DNA of 64,000 bases from Euglena gracilis (GCA_039621445.1 CP154954.1:38301703-38365702); one strand, 5' to 3'; positions 1 to 8,617 are shown, numbered from the stretch's first letter. Program-made: numbers and translations. Notes: generated by a model from the sequence alone, not told the origin.

Positions 1-1051
1 GGACACTCGGCCAAGGGGGGGGGTCCCTATTTTGCCATGCCGAGGGCGCCAAAGAAAATTTTCTTGGAAAACCCCCGCGCACCCCTCCCCCCCCCATCCG
101 GGACCCCCTCGCCACGCCAAAACCCCCCCCTGGCCGGACGGCTTGCCATGGCATGCCCACCCCCCGGGGGGTGGGCAGGGGGGCGGCCGCCCCCCCCTGA
201 GGTATTTTCGTCCTCCCCACCGAGGATTTTCTTGACTCAAAACTTTTTCACCCCCCTCCGAAAAAAAGTTACCCTCCAAAAAATTTTTGCAGTTTGTGAA
301 AAAATTCTTTCAGGCTCAGAACCCAACTTTTCATTGAATTTCCAAGTTTGTGCTGTTGGACATCGCTACTGTCTCGCCGCCCTTTGGGCGGACAAACAAG
401 CCCAAAACTAATGGGTTGGAGGGGGAAAAAGTCTTCCTTTTTTCGATTTGGGGTTGTTGTTTGTCAATATCTCCATTGCAGCACATGTATCTTGACTAGG
501 CTGGTAACGTTCAATTTTTAAGAGAGCAACCAATTTCTGTTGACAAATTTGCTCTTTTTGGGGAAGCTTTTTTGGGAAAATTGCACTACCGTCCAGCCGC
601 CCTTCAGGCGGAAATAGATTTTTTTTGTTCCATGCAAAATGCCTCAGAGGGGGCGGGTTTTGGGAAACAACCTCTTTTTTTTTTGCATTTTGTTCTCGTT
701 TGAAACCCCAAAGCACAAAAGGCAACACCGTCTTGCCGCCCGTTGGCGGCTTGAATGCTTCCAAATTGTGATGGATTTGTGCCATCATGTCAATAATTTA
801 CCACATTTTTTTGTCACGTTCAATGCCTTCTTTCAAAAAAAAGCACTACCGTCTCGCCGCCCTTCGGGCGGGAAAAAGAAAACAACACACACAATATTGG
901 TCACAGGGGTTTTTTTTAGTCGTGGACCCCTGAGGGGGGGGGTAGGGTGGGTGGGTCTCCCCCTCGGGGAGGTCCCCCCTGTGGGGAGTGGGATATGCTT
1001 TGGCGCCAAAAATTTTTGAAAAGGTGCTATGTTTGGAATTTTTCTGTTTAC
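1..1051. other. G/C-homopolymer-rich intergenic DNA
   Basis: Long C and G runs alternate with AT-rich stretches. The short frames here are low complexity with Pro/Gly-rich translations and no high third-position GC block. Apart from the hairpin family and a partial hAT-like element near 903-1030 (CAGGGGTTTTTTTT, the TCGTGGACCCCTGAGG motif and GGGATATGCTTT, shared with copies at 56.4, 57.0, 61.8 and 62.3 kb), I see no gene. Confidence 0.5.
366..872. repeat. Four-copy hairpin repeat (GCACTACCGTCTCGCCGCCC family)
   Basis: Related ~27-bp motifs occur at 366-392, 585-611, 724-750 and 843-872. Each has an (A)CTACCGTCTCGCCGCCC core followed by TTCGGGCGG, so that GCCGCCC and GGGCGG form a short GC hairpin with a TT(C/T) loop. 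Spacing is 219, 139 and 119 bp, so this is a dispersed cluster and not a regular tandem array. The stems are conserved better than the intervening AT-rich DNA. Function is unknown. Confidence 0.6.
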
Positions 1052-1216
1052 CACCCCCCCTTTATTGTCCCCCCCTTTATTGTCCCTGGGCCCTGGCCGA
1101 CGAGGGGTTTTTTTTGGCCCGGTCAATGAAATTCCTTTGGTACCCCTTTATTGTCCCCCCCCCCTTATTGTCCGGTCGGGCCTCCCGGGGGCAGGTCGGT
1201 GGGACAATAAAGGGGT
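1052..1216 (-). mobile_element. GGACAATAAAGGGG element, inverted copy 1
   Basis: This segment is nearly the reverse complement of 9395-9556. Both carry four GGACAATAAAGGGG motifs, the internal TACCAAAGGAATTTCATTG and the GGCCGACGGGG block. The motifs lie at both ends in opposite orientations, giving imperfect inverted termini. It is a short non-coding repeat, probably a MITE, in opposite orientations about 8 kb apart. The superfamily cannot be assigned because no clear target duplication was found. Confidence 0.6.
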
Positions 1217-1756
1217 GGGAATGGCCAGTGCCAACTTCGCTTCTAGCCCAGGATCTCGCCACCCCCCCCTTCGAGAAAAAATTGTTTCTACACCACTGGC
1301 TGTGGTGCGCACTTTCAGTGCGCAAATTTCTTTGGAGACTCCGCTACGGAAATGCGTTGCTCGGAAAATTGTGCAAGCGGCACTTTTTGTGAAATTCAAT
1401 TTGCTGAAACTTCAGGAATAACAATCTCATCCCACCGAACCTTCGTGAGCGCAAGAAGTTTTTCTACCATGAGGAGGTAACATGCGACGTTGATGTAAGG
1501 TCACACCGGTCACATATGACCCGTAAAAACTACCATGTTCCCCCCGCGACCCCCCTTCCCCCCCGACCCCTACACCTCCATGGTGTATTGTGGTGTACTG
1601 TGGTGGTGGTATAGTGGACTGCCATTGTCACAATAAAGCTCATGTTCCCGCCTTTGTATTTGATGCTTCCTGGCCTTCACTCCCCCCCTTGATGCTTGAT
1701 GGATGATTGCAACGAGCAAATGTTTAATTTCTTTTCTCGGACACATAGGCGACATA
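1217..1756. other. Low-repeat stretch, no gene recognised
   Basis: Composition is more balanced than its surroundings (for example 1300-1500). I found no exon-like block with splice sites and biased third positions, and no recognisable domain in any frame. The segment around 1575-1625 is TGGTG-rich. Confidence 0.4.
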
Positions 1757-2070
1757 TACCATTACCCTCCCTAAACGACCCCACCTTAAATGACCCTCGG
1801 GGGTCCGGGCCCGGACAATGGAAAATTTTTTTCAAGGAAAAAGTCTTCAAAACCGACCGATTTTTTGAGATTTTCAGAAAAGTGAGTTTTCCTTCTTCAT
1901 TGATGCCAAAGAACACAAATTCCACAAAAAAATTACAAAAAAAAACGGGGTAGGGGGTGTCCGAGACCCTTTTTTTTTTCGACCCCCCCCTGAGTGACCC
2001 CCCGCCCTTAAGTGACCCTCCGGGGTCCTGGCCTGGACAAGAGGGGGGTCATTTAGGGGTGGTAATGGTA
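1757..2070 (+). mobile_element. TACCATTACC inverted-repeat MITE, copy 1 (314 bp)
   Basis: The ends are inverted: it starts TACCATTACCCTCCCTAAA and finishes with the reverse complement of TACCATTACCACCCCTAAA. The interior has AAATGACCC blocks, a GGGTCCGGGCCCGGACAATGG segment and an AT-rich core that includes GTGAGTTTTCCTTCTT. The whole element recurs in inverted orientation at 27183-27473. There is no coding capacity. The terminal TA may be a TA duplication, but the second copy does not confirm that. Confidence 0.8.
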
Positions 2071-2099
2071 AGTACAGGCAGAGGTAGGGGTATTTCTTG

Positions 2100-2245
2100 G
2101 CAACGGCCACCGTGGGCTTTGTCGGCTTTCGGCAGCGACTGCCCAACGACCCCCTCCCCCAGCCACGCAGGTGTTCGCCCAGACGGTCCTCCACGACGAC
2201 CAAGGTGCGCCTGCAGAATGACTACGGCGCCAACCGGCGGTACGG
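2100..2245 (+). pseudogene. Mitochondrial-carrier-like exon, 5' part (interrupted)
   Basis: An open plus-strand frame ends in TKVRLQNDYGANRRYG with almost every third base G or C, unlike its flanks. The frame stops making sense at 2246, where an inverted-repeat element begins, and resumes at 4518. Joined without the insert and one 10-bp duplication, the frame runs on without a shift into NFLRGTYIILKEEGLPIW. KVRLQ followed about 24 residues later by an EEG..xW segment matches one repeat of the mitochondrial carrier (SLC25) family, where P-x-D-x-x-K-V-R-x-Q precedes a loop, a short helix and E-E-G-x4-W. The P and D of that signature are not intact here (S and T). AG acceptor candidates lie at 2169-2170 and 2181-2182. 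The gene is either disrupted or the insert is removed by splicing. I infer only the family. Confidence 0.45.
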
Positions 2246-2416
2246 GCTCCCGGATCTGGCCTGGGGGGGGGTTGTGGGCTGACCCTAGGGTCGGCCCAAT
2301 ACGACCCTAGGGTCGCTAGGGTCGCTAAAGTCGACCCCCCCCCCCCGGGACGTGGGGTGGGCCGACCCTAGGGTCGTCGGTGCTAGGGTCGTGGGCCGAC
2401 CCTGGGGTCGGCCCCC

Positions 2417-2730
2417 TTGTGTTGCTACTCCCTAGCAACACAAGGGAGTAGCCCCCCAAAACGACCCGGAAACACAAGGGATTTTGTTATTTTGGGGCCC
2501 CTCGAACAGTTGAGCAACACAAGGGATTTGCCCCCCAAAAGGACTTGGAAACACAAGGGATTAGCCCCCCAAAACGACTTGGAAACACAAGGCATTTGCC
2601 CCCCAAAACGACCCAGAAACACAAGGGATTTTGTTATTTTGGGGCCCTCAATCAGTTGAGCAACACAAGGGATTTGCTCCCCCAAAACAACTTGGAAACA
2701 CAAGGGATTTTTTTTATTTTGGGGCCCTCG
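2417..2730 (+). repeat. 34/44-bp satellite, left arm
   Basis: Units share ACACAAGGGATTT. Two monomer types alternate: a ~34-bp type with GCCCCCCAAAACGACTTGG and a ~44-bp type with TTTTGGGGCCCTCGAACAGTTGAGC. All are oriented as ACACAAGGG on the plus strand, opposite to the right arm. Together the arms could fold into one large hairpin inside the Mutator-like element. The reading frames here are by-products of the repeat. Confidence 0.8.
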
Positions 2731-2854
2731 TTATTATTTTAGCATAAGTAACTAATATCAATATTCCATCTTTTGTTTTCTTTTGTATTTGAAGGCCAAA
2801 AAAATTTTCGAAATTTTTTTGATAGGGGGGGCGAGGTCGTGTGGTGCCCCAAAA

Positions 2855-4215
2855 TAACTAAATCCCTTGTGTTTCCAAGTCGTTTTGGGGGGCTAATCCC
2901 TTGTGTTTCCGGGTCGTTTTGGGGGGCAAATCCCTTGTGTTTCCAAGTCCTTTTGGGGGGCAAATCCCTTGTGTTGCTCAACTGTTCGAGGGCCCAAAAA
3001 TCACAAAATCGTTTGTGTTTCCAAGTCGTTTTAGGGGGCAAATGCCTTGCGTTGCCTCACTGTTCGAGGGCCCTAAAATAACGAAATCCGTTGTGTTTCC
3101 AACTCGGTTTGGGGGGCAAATCCCTTGTGTTGCTCAACTGTTCGAGGGCCCCAAAATAACTAAATCCCTTGTGTTTCCAAGTCGTTTTGGGGGGCTAATC
3201 CCTTGTGTTTCCAAGTCCTTTTGGGGGGCAAATCCCTTGTGTTGCTCAACTGTTCGAGGGCCCCAAAATAACTAAATCCCTTGTGTTTCCAAGTCGTTTT
3301 GGGGGGCAAATCGCTTGTGTTGCTCAACTGTTCGAGGGCCCCAAAATAACTAAATCCCTTGTGTTTCCAAGTCGTTTTGGGGGGGCAAATCCCTTGTGTT
3401 GCTCAACTGTTCGAGGGCCCAAAATAACCAAATCCCTTGTGTTTCCAAGTCGCTTTGGGGGGGCAAATCCCTTGTGTTTCCAAGTCCTTTTGGGGGGCAA
3501 ATCCCTTGTGTTGTTCAACTGTTCGAGGGGCCCAAAAATAACAAAATACCTTGTGTTTCCAAGTCGTTTTGGGGGGGCAAATCCCTTGTGTTGCTCAACT
3601 GTTCGAGGGCCCCAAAATAACTAAATCCCTTGTGTTTCCAAGTCGCTTTGGGGGGCTAATCCCTTGTGTTTCCAAGTCCTTTTGGGGGGCAAATCCCTTG
3701 TGTTGTTCAACTGTTTGAGGGGCCCAAAAATAACAAAATACCTTGTGTTTCCAAGTCGTTTTGGGGGGGCAAATCCCTTGTGTTGCTCAACTGTTCGAGG
3801 GCCCAAAAATCACAAAATCCCTTGTGTTTCCAAGTCGTTTTGGGGGGCAAATGCCTTGCGTTGCCTCACTGTTCGAGGGCCCTAAAATAACGAAATCCGT
3901 TGTGTTTCCAACTCGGTTTGGGGGGCAAATCCCTTGTGTTGCTCAACTGTTCGAGGGCCCCAAAATAACTAAATCCCTTGTGTTTCCAAGTCGCTTTGGG
4001 GGGCTAATCCCTTGTGTTTCCAAGTCCTTTTGGGGGGCAAATCCCTTGTGTTGTTCAACTGTTCGAGGGGCCCAAAAATAACAAAATCCCTTGTGTTTCC
4101 GGGTCGTTTTGGGGGGCAAATCGCTTGTGTTTCCAAGTCGTTTTGGGGGGCAAATCCCTTGTGTTGCTCAATTGTTCGAGGGCCCCAAAATTACAAAAAA
4201 CCTCATGTCACCAAG
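2855..4215 (-). repeat. 34/44-bp satellite, right arm
   Basis: These are the same two monomer types as the left arm, now with CCCTTGTGTTTCCAAGTCG and CCCTTGTGTTGCTCAACTG on the plus strand. There are roughly three dozen monomers in mixed order (type A, or A-A-B patterns). Some longer blocks are duplicated, for example the CAAATGCCTTGCGTTGCC variant at 3040 and 3848, which indicates unequal exchange or block amplification. Confidence 0.8.
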
Positions 4216-4517
4216 CATTTTTGGGGTGTATTTTAGCATAAGTAATCAATATCAGTCTTTCCTCCTTTTGTTTTCTTTGTATTTGAAGGCCCAAAAGATC
4301 AAAAAAAATTCGAATTTTTTTTGATAGGGGGGTCGAGGTCGTGGGGTGGGCCGACCCCAGGGTCGACCCTGGGGTCGGCCCACGACCCTAGGATGGGCGA
4401 CCCTAGGGTCGGCCCACGACCCCAGAGCGACTTTAGCGACCCTAGCGACCCTAGGGTCGTATTGGGCCGACCCTAGGGTCGGCCCACAACCCCCCCCCCA
4501 GGCCAGATCTACCCCCC

Positions 4518-4578
4518 GGCGGTACGGCAACTTCCTGCGGGGCACGTACATCATCCTGAAGGAAGAGGGCCTACCCAT
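4518..4578 (+). pseudogene. Mitochondrial-carrier-like exon, 3' part with donor site
   Basis: The frame restarts in the duplicated target site (CGG TAC GGC) and reads NFLRGTYIILKEEGLPIW, then GTATAAGG at 4579. EEGLPIW in phase 0 before GTATAA looks like an exon end with a GT donor; mitochondrial carriers usually continue with Lys/Arg-Gly at this point. If unspliced, the frame ends at the TAA within GTATAAG. No downstream carrier exon was recognised, because the next kilobases are nested transposons. Confidence 0.45.
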
Positions 4579-4707
4579 ATGGGTATAAGGGGGTCCAGGG
4601 GGGAATAAGGGGGGGAACCCTTCCTGCTGAGGTAGCAGCACACACCTGGCAGCGTGGAATATAGCTGGCACTTCGTCTAAAACGAAGTAAAAAAAAACAC
4701 TTTTTTT

Positions 4708-5407
4708 CAGGGTTGGGCAATTAACCGTTATTATTGGGGTCAAGCGATTAACCATGGTTAACTGGGGGTCAACAAGCGATTAACCAATTTTCGATTAACT
4801 GTGCTTTTCCCTCGATTAATTTCGATTAACCACCACAAAAAAATTCAAAGTGTCCCCACCCTTGAGTAGTGTTGTACACCTTGCCAAATTGTGACTCCAG
4901 TGATTTGCGCAATCGCCTTGGTGATTGCTCCGTTGATGCGCTCATGTTTGTGCAAATGAATTTACGCCAACTTGGCTGTCTGGCCCATTTGACAGGCAAC
5001 GGAGATCCGTGGTTTTCATTTTTTTGGTTTGTTCGGCTCATGATCTATCCAATGAATGAGAGCCTGAGCTCTGGTTTGGCGACGATGATTTCAGGCACCT
5101 CTGATGACAATCACCACCCCTCCTCCGAAGGAGTTATGTTGGGTTTTGCAGTTGAAAAGTGCCTCTTTTCCAAAAGGGAACTTTAATTGCCCACACAACA
5201 GGGTCCATCCCAACCCAGTCCCCAAAGGTTAGAGAAATGTTCCCAAACCCATTTGATTTCTGCCAAAAAAAAGGTCGATTAACTGGGGGGGCCACAAGCG
5301 ATTAACCGTTTTTTGATTAACCATGGTTAATTGTCCCCCCCACAAACGATCGATTAACTGGGGGGTCACAAGCGATCAACCGTTTTTCGATTAACCATCC
5401 AACCATG
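4708..5407 (+). mobile_element. hAT-like element, GATTAACC family, copy 1 (700 bp)
   Basis: It begins CAGGGTTGGGCAATTAACCG and ends CGATTAACCATCCAACCATG, imperfect inverted ends. It is flanked by an exact 8-bp duplication CTTTTTTT at 4700-4707 and 5408-5415. The 8-bp duplication and CAGGG terminus are hallmarks of the hAT superfamily. Many internal CGATTAACC/GGTTAATCG motifs lie near both ends, as expected of subterminal transposase-binding repeats. No transposase is encoded; the interior (4850-5240) is shared with the second copy. Confidence 0.8.
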
Positions 5408-5415
5408 CTTTTTTT

Positions 5416-5650
5416 AAAAAAAAACATGTTTTTTTCAAAAAAAAAACAAAAAATACGCCATTTTTGCCACACCGAGGAAAATTTTTTATGGCACAACCAA
5501 AATGTATTTTTGTCCCCCTGGCCCCGAAGGGGCCGAGACGCTAACACCTTTTTTGAAGCCCAAAAACTTGAGCTACAAAGCGAAATCTGTGTCAAGAACT
5601 GTGTTTGGGCCAAGAGTTAGGGGGTGCCCAGGGGCGCCCCTGCGTGTCGT
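5416..5650. other. AT-rich spacer, no gene recognised
   Basis: The segment holds A and T runs and a block at about 5540-5655 (AACTGTGTTTGGGCCAAGAGTTAGGGGGTGCCCAGGGGCGCCCC) whose reverse complement resembles 8388-8490. That suggests flanking remnants of another repeat. No exon or RNA gene was seen. Confidence 0.4.
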
Positions 5651-5801
5651 GGTGCAGGCAGGGTTGGGCAATTAACCGTTATTTTTGGGGTCAAGCGATT
5701 AACCATGGTTAACTGGGGGTCAACAAGCGATTAACCAAATTTCGATTAACTGTGCCTTTCCCTCGATTAATTTCGATTAACCACCACAAAAAAATTCAAA
5801 G

Positions 5802-6246
5802 GAGGCTAGACGCGCCGCTCGGGGGGGGTCCGGGACGCTCCCCCCCCCCTGCGCGGCCCCCGCGCGGCTGCCCGTGCGGCCGCTTGCCCCCCCCCGGACC
5901 CCCCCCCTCCCCCCACTATGCCTAGCATAGCCAAGAAAAAAATTTTTTGGTGAAAAAATCGCGATTTTTTGAGGCCCAACCAAAAATGACCATTTTCGGA
6001 CACAAAACGGCAAATTTGGGGGCCGCGCGCTCTGCGCGCGGCCAAAAAAGCATTTTTTTGGTCAAAAATGGCCCAAAAATGGCAAAAAATGACCACTTTT
6101 TGGACCCAAAAATCACCGATTTTAGGATGCGTTCCGCCTGCGCGGCGGCCCTCGGGCCCCCCTCCCCCCCCCTCCCCCCCGCGCGGCCGCCCGCGCGGCC
6201 GCTCGCCCCCCCTGGACCCCCCCCCTCCCCCACTGTGCCTAGCCTC
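5802..6246 (+). mobile_element. GAGGCTAG element, copy 1 (445 bp, 5-bp duplication)
   Basis: Inverted ends are GAGGCTAG..CTAGCCTC, flanked by CAAAG at 5797-5801 and 6247-6251. The empty site is visible in the sister hAT copy, which reads AATTCAAAGTGTCC with a single CAAAG at the matching place. The interior holds repeated GCGCGGCCGC blocks, a TGCCTAGCATAGCC remnant and an AT-rich core with AAAATCGCGATTTTT. It is non-coding. A 5-bp duplication with these ends fits none of the common superfamilies that I can name with confidence. Confidence 0.85.
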
Positions 6247-6291
6247 CAAAGTGTCCCTACCCTTGAGTAGTGTTGTACACCTTGCCAAATT

Positions 6292-6729
6292 GGTGCTTGA
6301 AAACATCATCCCCAAACCAGAGCTCGGACTCTCATTCATTGGATGGATCGTGAGCCAAACAAACCAAAAAAATGTAAACCACACGGATCTCCGTTGCCTG
6401 TCTAATGGGTCAGATAGCCAAGTTGGCGTAAATTCATTTGCACAAACACGAGCGCATCAACGGAGCAATCACCGGGGGTGGTTCGGGACGCGGGGGGGGG
6501 GACGCGGGGAGGGACGCGGGGGGACGCGGGGGGGAACCGTGGCCCAACCACCCCCACACATTTCCTTTGGCGTCACCTAAATTTGTATGCAATTTTCCTT
6601 TGGTCGACCAAAAAATGTGCCCGGCCAAAATCCGGGACGCGGGGGGGACGCGGGGGGGGGGGGACGCGGAGGGGGGACGCGGGGGGAACACCCCCACTAT
6701 GGCGATTGCGCAAATCACTGGGGTCACAG
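6292..6729 (-). other. Segment inverted relative to the sister hAT copy
   Basis: In copy 1, CCTTGCCAAATT is followed by GTGACTCCAGTGATTTG and later by CAGGCACCTC then TGATGACAAT. Here the same left flank (ending 6291) is followed by the reverse complement of that interval, up to GGGTCACAG near 6729, before the right flank TGATGACAAT resumes at 6741. About 190 bp of host sequence is inverted, and the GGGACGCGGG insertion (6476-6703) lies inside it. Confidence 0.7.
6476..6703 (+). mobile_element. GGGACGCGGG element, copy 1
   Basis: The ends are GGGGGTGGTTCGGGACGCGG and, inverted, GGGGGTGTTCCCCCCGCGTC. The centre has CCTTTGGTCGACCAAAAAATG. It is present in the inverted segment of the composite hAT copy and absent from the other copy (…CAATCACC/AAGGCGATT…), so it is a recent insertion. 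A second copy in opposite orientation lies at 8618-9262. Confidence 0.65.
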
Positions 6730-6859
6730 CTTCTTTTATCTGATGACAATTACCACCCCTCCTCCGAAGGGTTATGTTGGGTGTTGCAGTTGAAAAGTGC
6801 CTCTTTTCCAAAAGGGAACTTCAATTACCACACACAACGGGGTCCATCCCCACCCAGTG

Positions 6860-6972
6860 TCTACCATGCCCCCCCATTTCAGACCTCCCCTCGGGAGCCA
6901 AATCCTAGGGGGGGGCCTAGGCCCCCCAGGACCGGCCAAAGGGCCGGCCTTTGGCCGGCCAGGGGGGGTCCC
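6860..6972. repeat. TACCATGCCCCCC / GGCCGGCC repeat fragment
   Basis: TACCATGCCCCCCCATTTCAGACC is followed by AGGCCGGCC palindromes, with the same vocabulary as the 24633-24794 element (TACCATGC end, CCGGCCGAAGGCCGGCC core, TTGGCTCCCGAGG). It appears to be a truncated relative. Confidence 0.45.
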
Positions 6973-7112
6973 CAAAGGGTAAAGAAATGTTCCCAAACCC
7001 AAGACATGTTTGATTTCCGCCAAAAAAAAAGGTCGATTAACTGGGGGGGCCACAAGCGATTATCCGTTTTTCGATTAACCATGGTTAATTGTCCCCCCCA
7101 CAAACGATCAAT

Positions 7113-8218
7113 TGTAACCGTGAATTGAGGCCCGGCGCCTGCCCTGTATTTCGTGGGTGTGAACACGAAATACAGGGCGTTATTTTCAATTCACGAATAC
7201 AGGCTGTATTTGTGAATTGGGTATTCACGAAATACAGGCTGTATTTCGTGAATTGTATTTTTTTGTTTTTAAACAGCTTCTGAAACTAGAAACCTTCTTG
7301 CATCACATCGTCTGAAGTAATTCAGAAAAAAACCAAATGCACAAAGCAAAAGAAAATTGAATGGCATGTCCTCGGTGATAAATGAGGGCGGTGCACAACT
7401 AGTGCAACGTCAAATAGCAAAGTGCCGTGGATTTATGCTGGGAAAGCTGACGAGGTTTGCACGAATGACACACCCATGACCCATGTTCGGGCTCATGGCA
7501 TAAATGCACACAACACCAGTGGTATGAAAGGGAACAAGCATCGCACTGCACTCGATTTCAAGGAGGTGAGCAAATGCGGATTGCTCTGTCCCTGCCATTC
7601 CGGACGCTTTCTTTTTGGCAGCCTCCAGCAGAAGGTTATCGTGCAGGGGGTCAACGGCAGGGTTCTTTCTGTTCTCCCAACCCTGCTTAATTGTGGCCAA
7701 AAATTCAGCAACTTTTGGGGGTTGCGTCAACGTTCTGTCCATGGTGTTTGCCGCTTTCTTCGCTATTTTTTGGAGAACAGAGTGAGGAGAAACACGGTGT
7801 GAAGGTGCGAAAATAGCACTAAAAAGCTCTAAAAAACAAAGAGCATTGTGGGGGGCCTTTGCGGGGGGACCGGCCGCCTTCGGCACCGCCCCCCCCCCCA
7901 AAGTGCCTCCCTATAACTTGGCCTTACATCCATATCTCATTTTCCAGGACCAGGGGTGTGTTATCAATGTGTTCCGGGTCATCTGGACAATGTTTTCACA
8001 TTTTGGTTTCAATTCACGGAATACAGGGCGTTATTTTCAATTCACGAATACAGGCTGTATTTGTGAATTGGGTATTCACGAAATACAGGCTGTATTTCGT
8101 GAATTGGATTTTTTGAAAATTTTGGGCAAAAAAAAGCCCCAAAAGTGCCCGAAACCATGGCGTGAAGCACATCAACGAAATACAGGGCAGGCGCCGGGCC
8201 TCTTAATTAACGGTTACA
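7113..8218 (+). mobile_element. Palindrome-rich element E1 (1.1 kb)
   Basis: The terminal inverted repeats are about 45 bp. The left begins TGTAACCGTGAATTGAGG; the right, reverse-complemented, begins TGTAACCGTTAATTAAGAGG. Both continue CCCGGCGCCTGCCCTGTATT. Next to each end are near-perfect hairpins built from ATTCACGAAATACAG and its complement (7133-7255 and 8015-8105). The middle holds a minus-strand gene remnant related to the E2 gene. A further hairpin at 8220-8327 follows at once. The host hAT sequence (ACGATC/GATTAACTGG in the sister copy) resumes only after that hairpin, so it probably belongs to the same insertion. E1 looks like a deletion derivative. Confidence 0.7.
7410..7762 (-). 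pseudogene. Remnant of the E-family gene (N-terminal region)
   Basis: Read on the minus strand, a pyrimidine tract and AG (the CT at 7763-7764 on the plus strand) precede an open frame with ANTMDRTLTQPPKVAEFLAT near its start. The E2 gene has ANMMEAQMPRPPNVDEFLAV at the same place, also just after a splice-acceptor-like tract. The shared residues are AN, M, PP, V, EFLA. The reading continues to a stop near 7410, far short of the E2 product, and similarity fades after about 45 residues. It lacks the downstream helical region and the PHD finger. It is probably a truncated, non-functional relative carried inside a non-autonomous element. Function is inferred only by comparison with E2. Confidence 0.5.
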
Positions 8219-8219
8219 G

Positions 8220-8327
8220 AAAAATCGTGGGCTATAACCCGTATACAGGCCGTATAACGGGTCAAGGGCGCCTACGGCGCCCTTGACCCGTTATACGGCC
8301 TGTATACGGGTTATGCCCACGATTTTT
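8220..8327. repeat. 53-bp-arm hairpin adjoining E1
   Basis: The left arm 8220-8272 and right arm 8276-8327 are reverse complements except for one or two positions, with loop TAC. The apex is GGGCGCC-TAC-GGCGCCC. The arms contain CCCGTATACAGGCCGTATA. It lies one base outside the right inverted end of E1. The E2 element has an analogous hairpin in the same place with the same apical GGCGCCTAC, which suggests a shared structural part and not a chance neighbour. Confidence 0.85.
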
Positions 8328-8385
8328 ATATAAACTGGGGGGGTCACAAGCGATTAACCGTTTTTCGATTAACCATCCAACCCTG

Positions 8386-8617
8386 GTGCAGGGGCGACCA
8401 CGGCACGAAGGCGCCGTGGTCGCCCCTGGGCCCCCCTAAAACCTTGGCCCAAAACACTGTTCTTGTTTGAAACCGTGTTTTGGGCGAAGATTTAAGACTT
8501 TTAAAGTCTCGAAATCGGCCCAAACACGGTTTCAGTGGTAGAACCCCTTTGGAGACCTCCCAACTCAACCCAACTGTCGACTTCAAAACCTGGGGGGGGG
8601 TGAAGAAGCCATTGGGG
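8386..8617. other. Spacer with CAGGGGCGACCACGGC hairpin
   Basis: 8390-8430 forms a 16-bp-stem hairpin (CAGGGGCGACCACGGC, short loop, GCCGTGGTCGCCCCTG). The remainder, with TTGGCCCAAAACACTGTTCTTG, is an inverted relative of 5560-5655. No gene recognised. Confidence 0.5.

Larger units (their letters stand above)
2246..4517. mobile_element. Mutator-like non-autonomous element with ~95-bp inverted ends
   Basis: The element has long terminal inverted repeats: 2250-2335 (GATCTGGCCTGGGGGGG, then TTGTGGGC, then repeated GACCCTAGGGTCGG) is the near-perfect reverse complement of 4430-4512. It is flanked by an exact GGCGGTACGG at 2236-2245 and 4518-4527; neighbouring C bases could extend this to 12. 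Long inverted ends with a 9-11-bp duplication are typical of Mutator-like (MULE) transposons; the assignment is by structure only. There is no transposase. The interior is a satellite in two opposite orientations plus a ~110-bp module present twice in direct orientation (2733-2843 and 4232-4345, both with TTTTAGCATAAGTAA and TTTTGATAGGGGGG). Confidence 0.75.
5659..8384 (+). mobile_element. hAT-like element, GATTAACC family, copy 2 (composite, 2.7 kb)
   Basis: The ends match copy 1: CAGGGTTGGGCAATTAACCG at 5659 and CGATTAACCATCCAACCCT at the right. GGTGCAGG occurs at 5651-5658 and 8385-8392 as an exact 8-bp duplication; the right end is one base short of CCCTG under this choice. The copy is longer because three other elements lie inside it: a GAGGCTAG element (5802-6246), a GGGACGCGGG element (6476-6703) and the E1 insertion (about 7110-8329). 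Compared with copy 1, the segment 6292-6729 is inverted. Confidence 0.75.

Noticed and set aside
2100-4578. Calling a specific carrier (UCP, dicarboxylate or other SLC25 member)
   Set aside because: Only about 36 residues of one repeat are visible and the P-x-D part is altered, so substrate class cannot be read.
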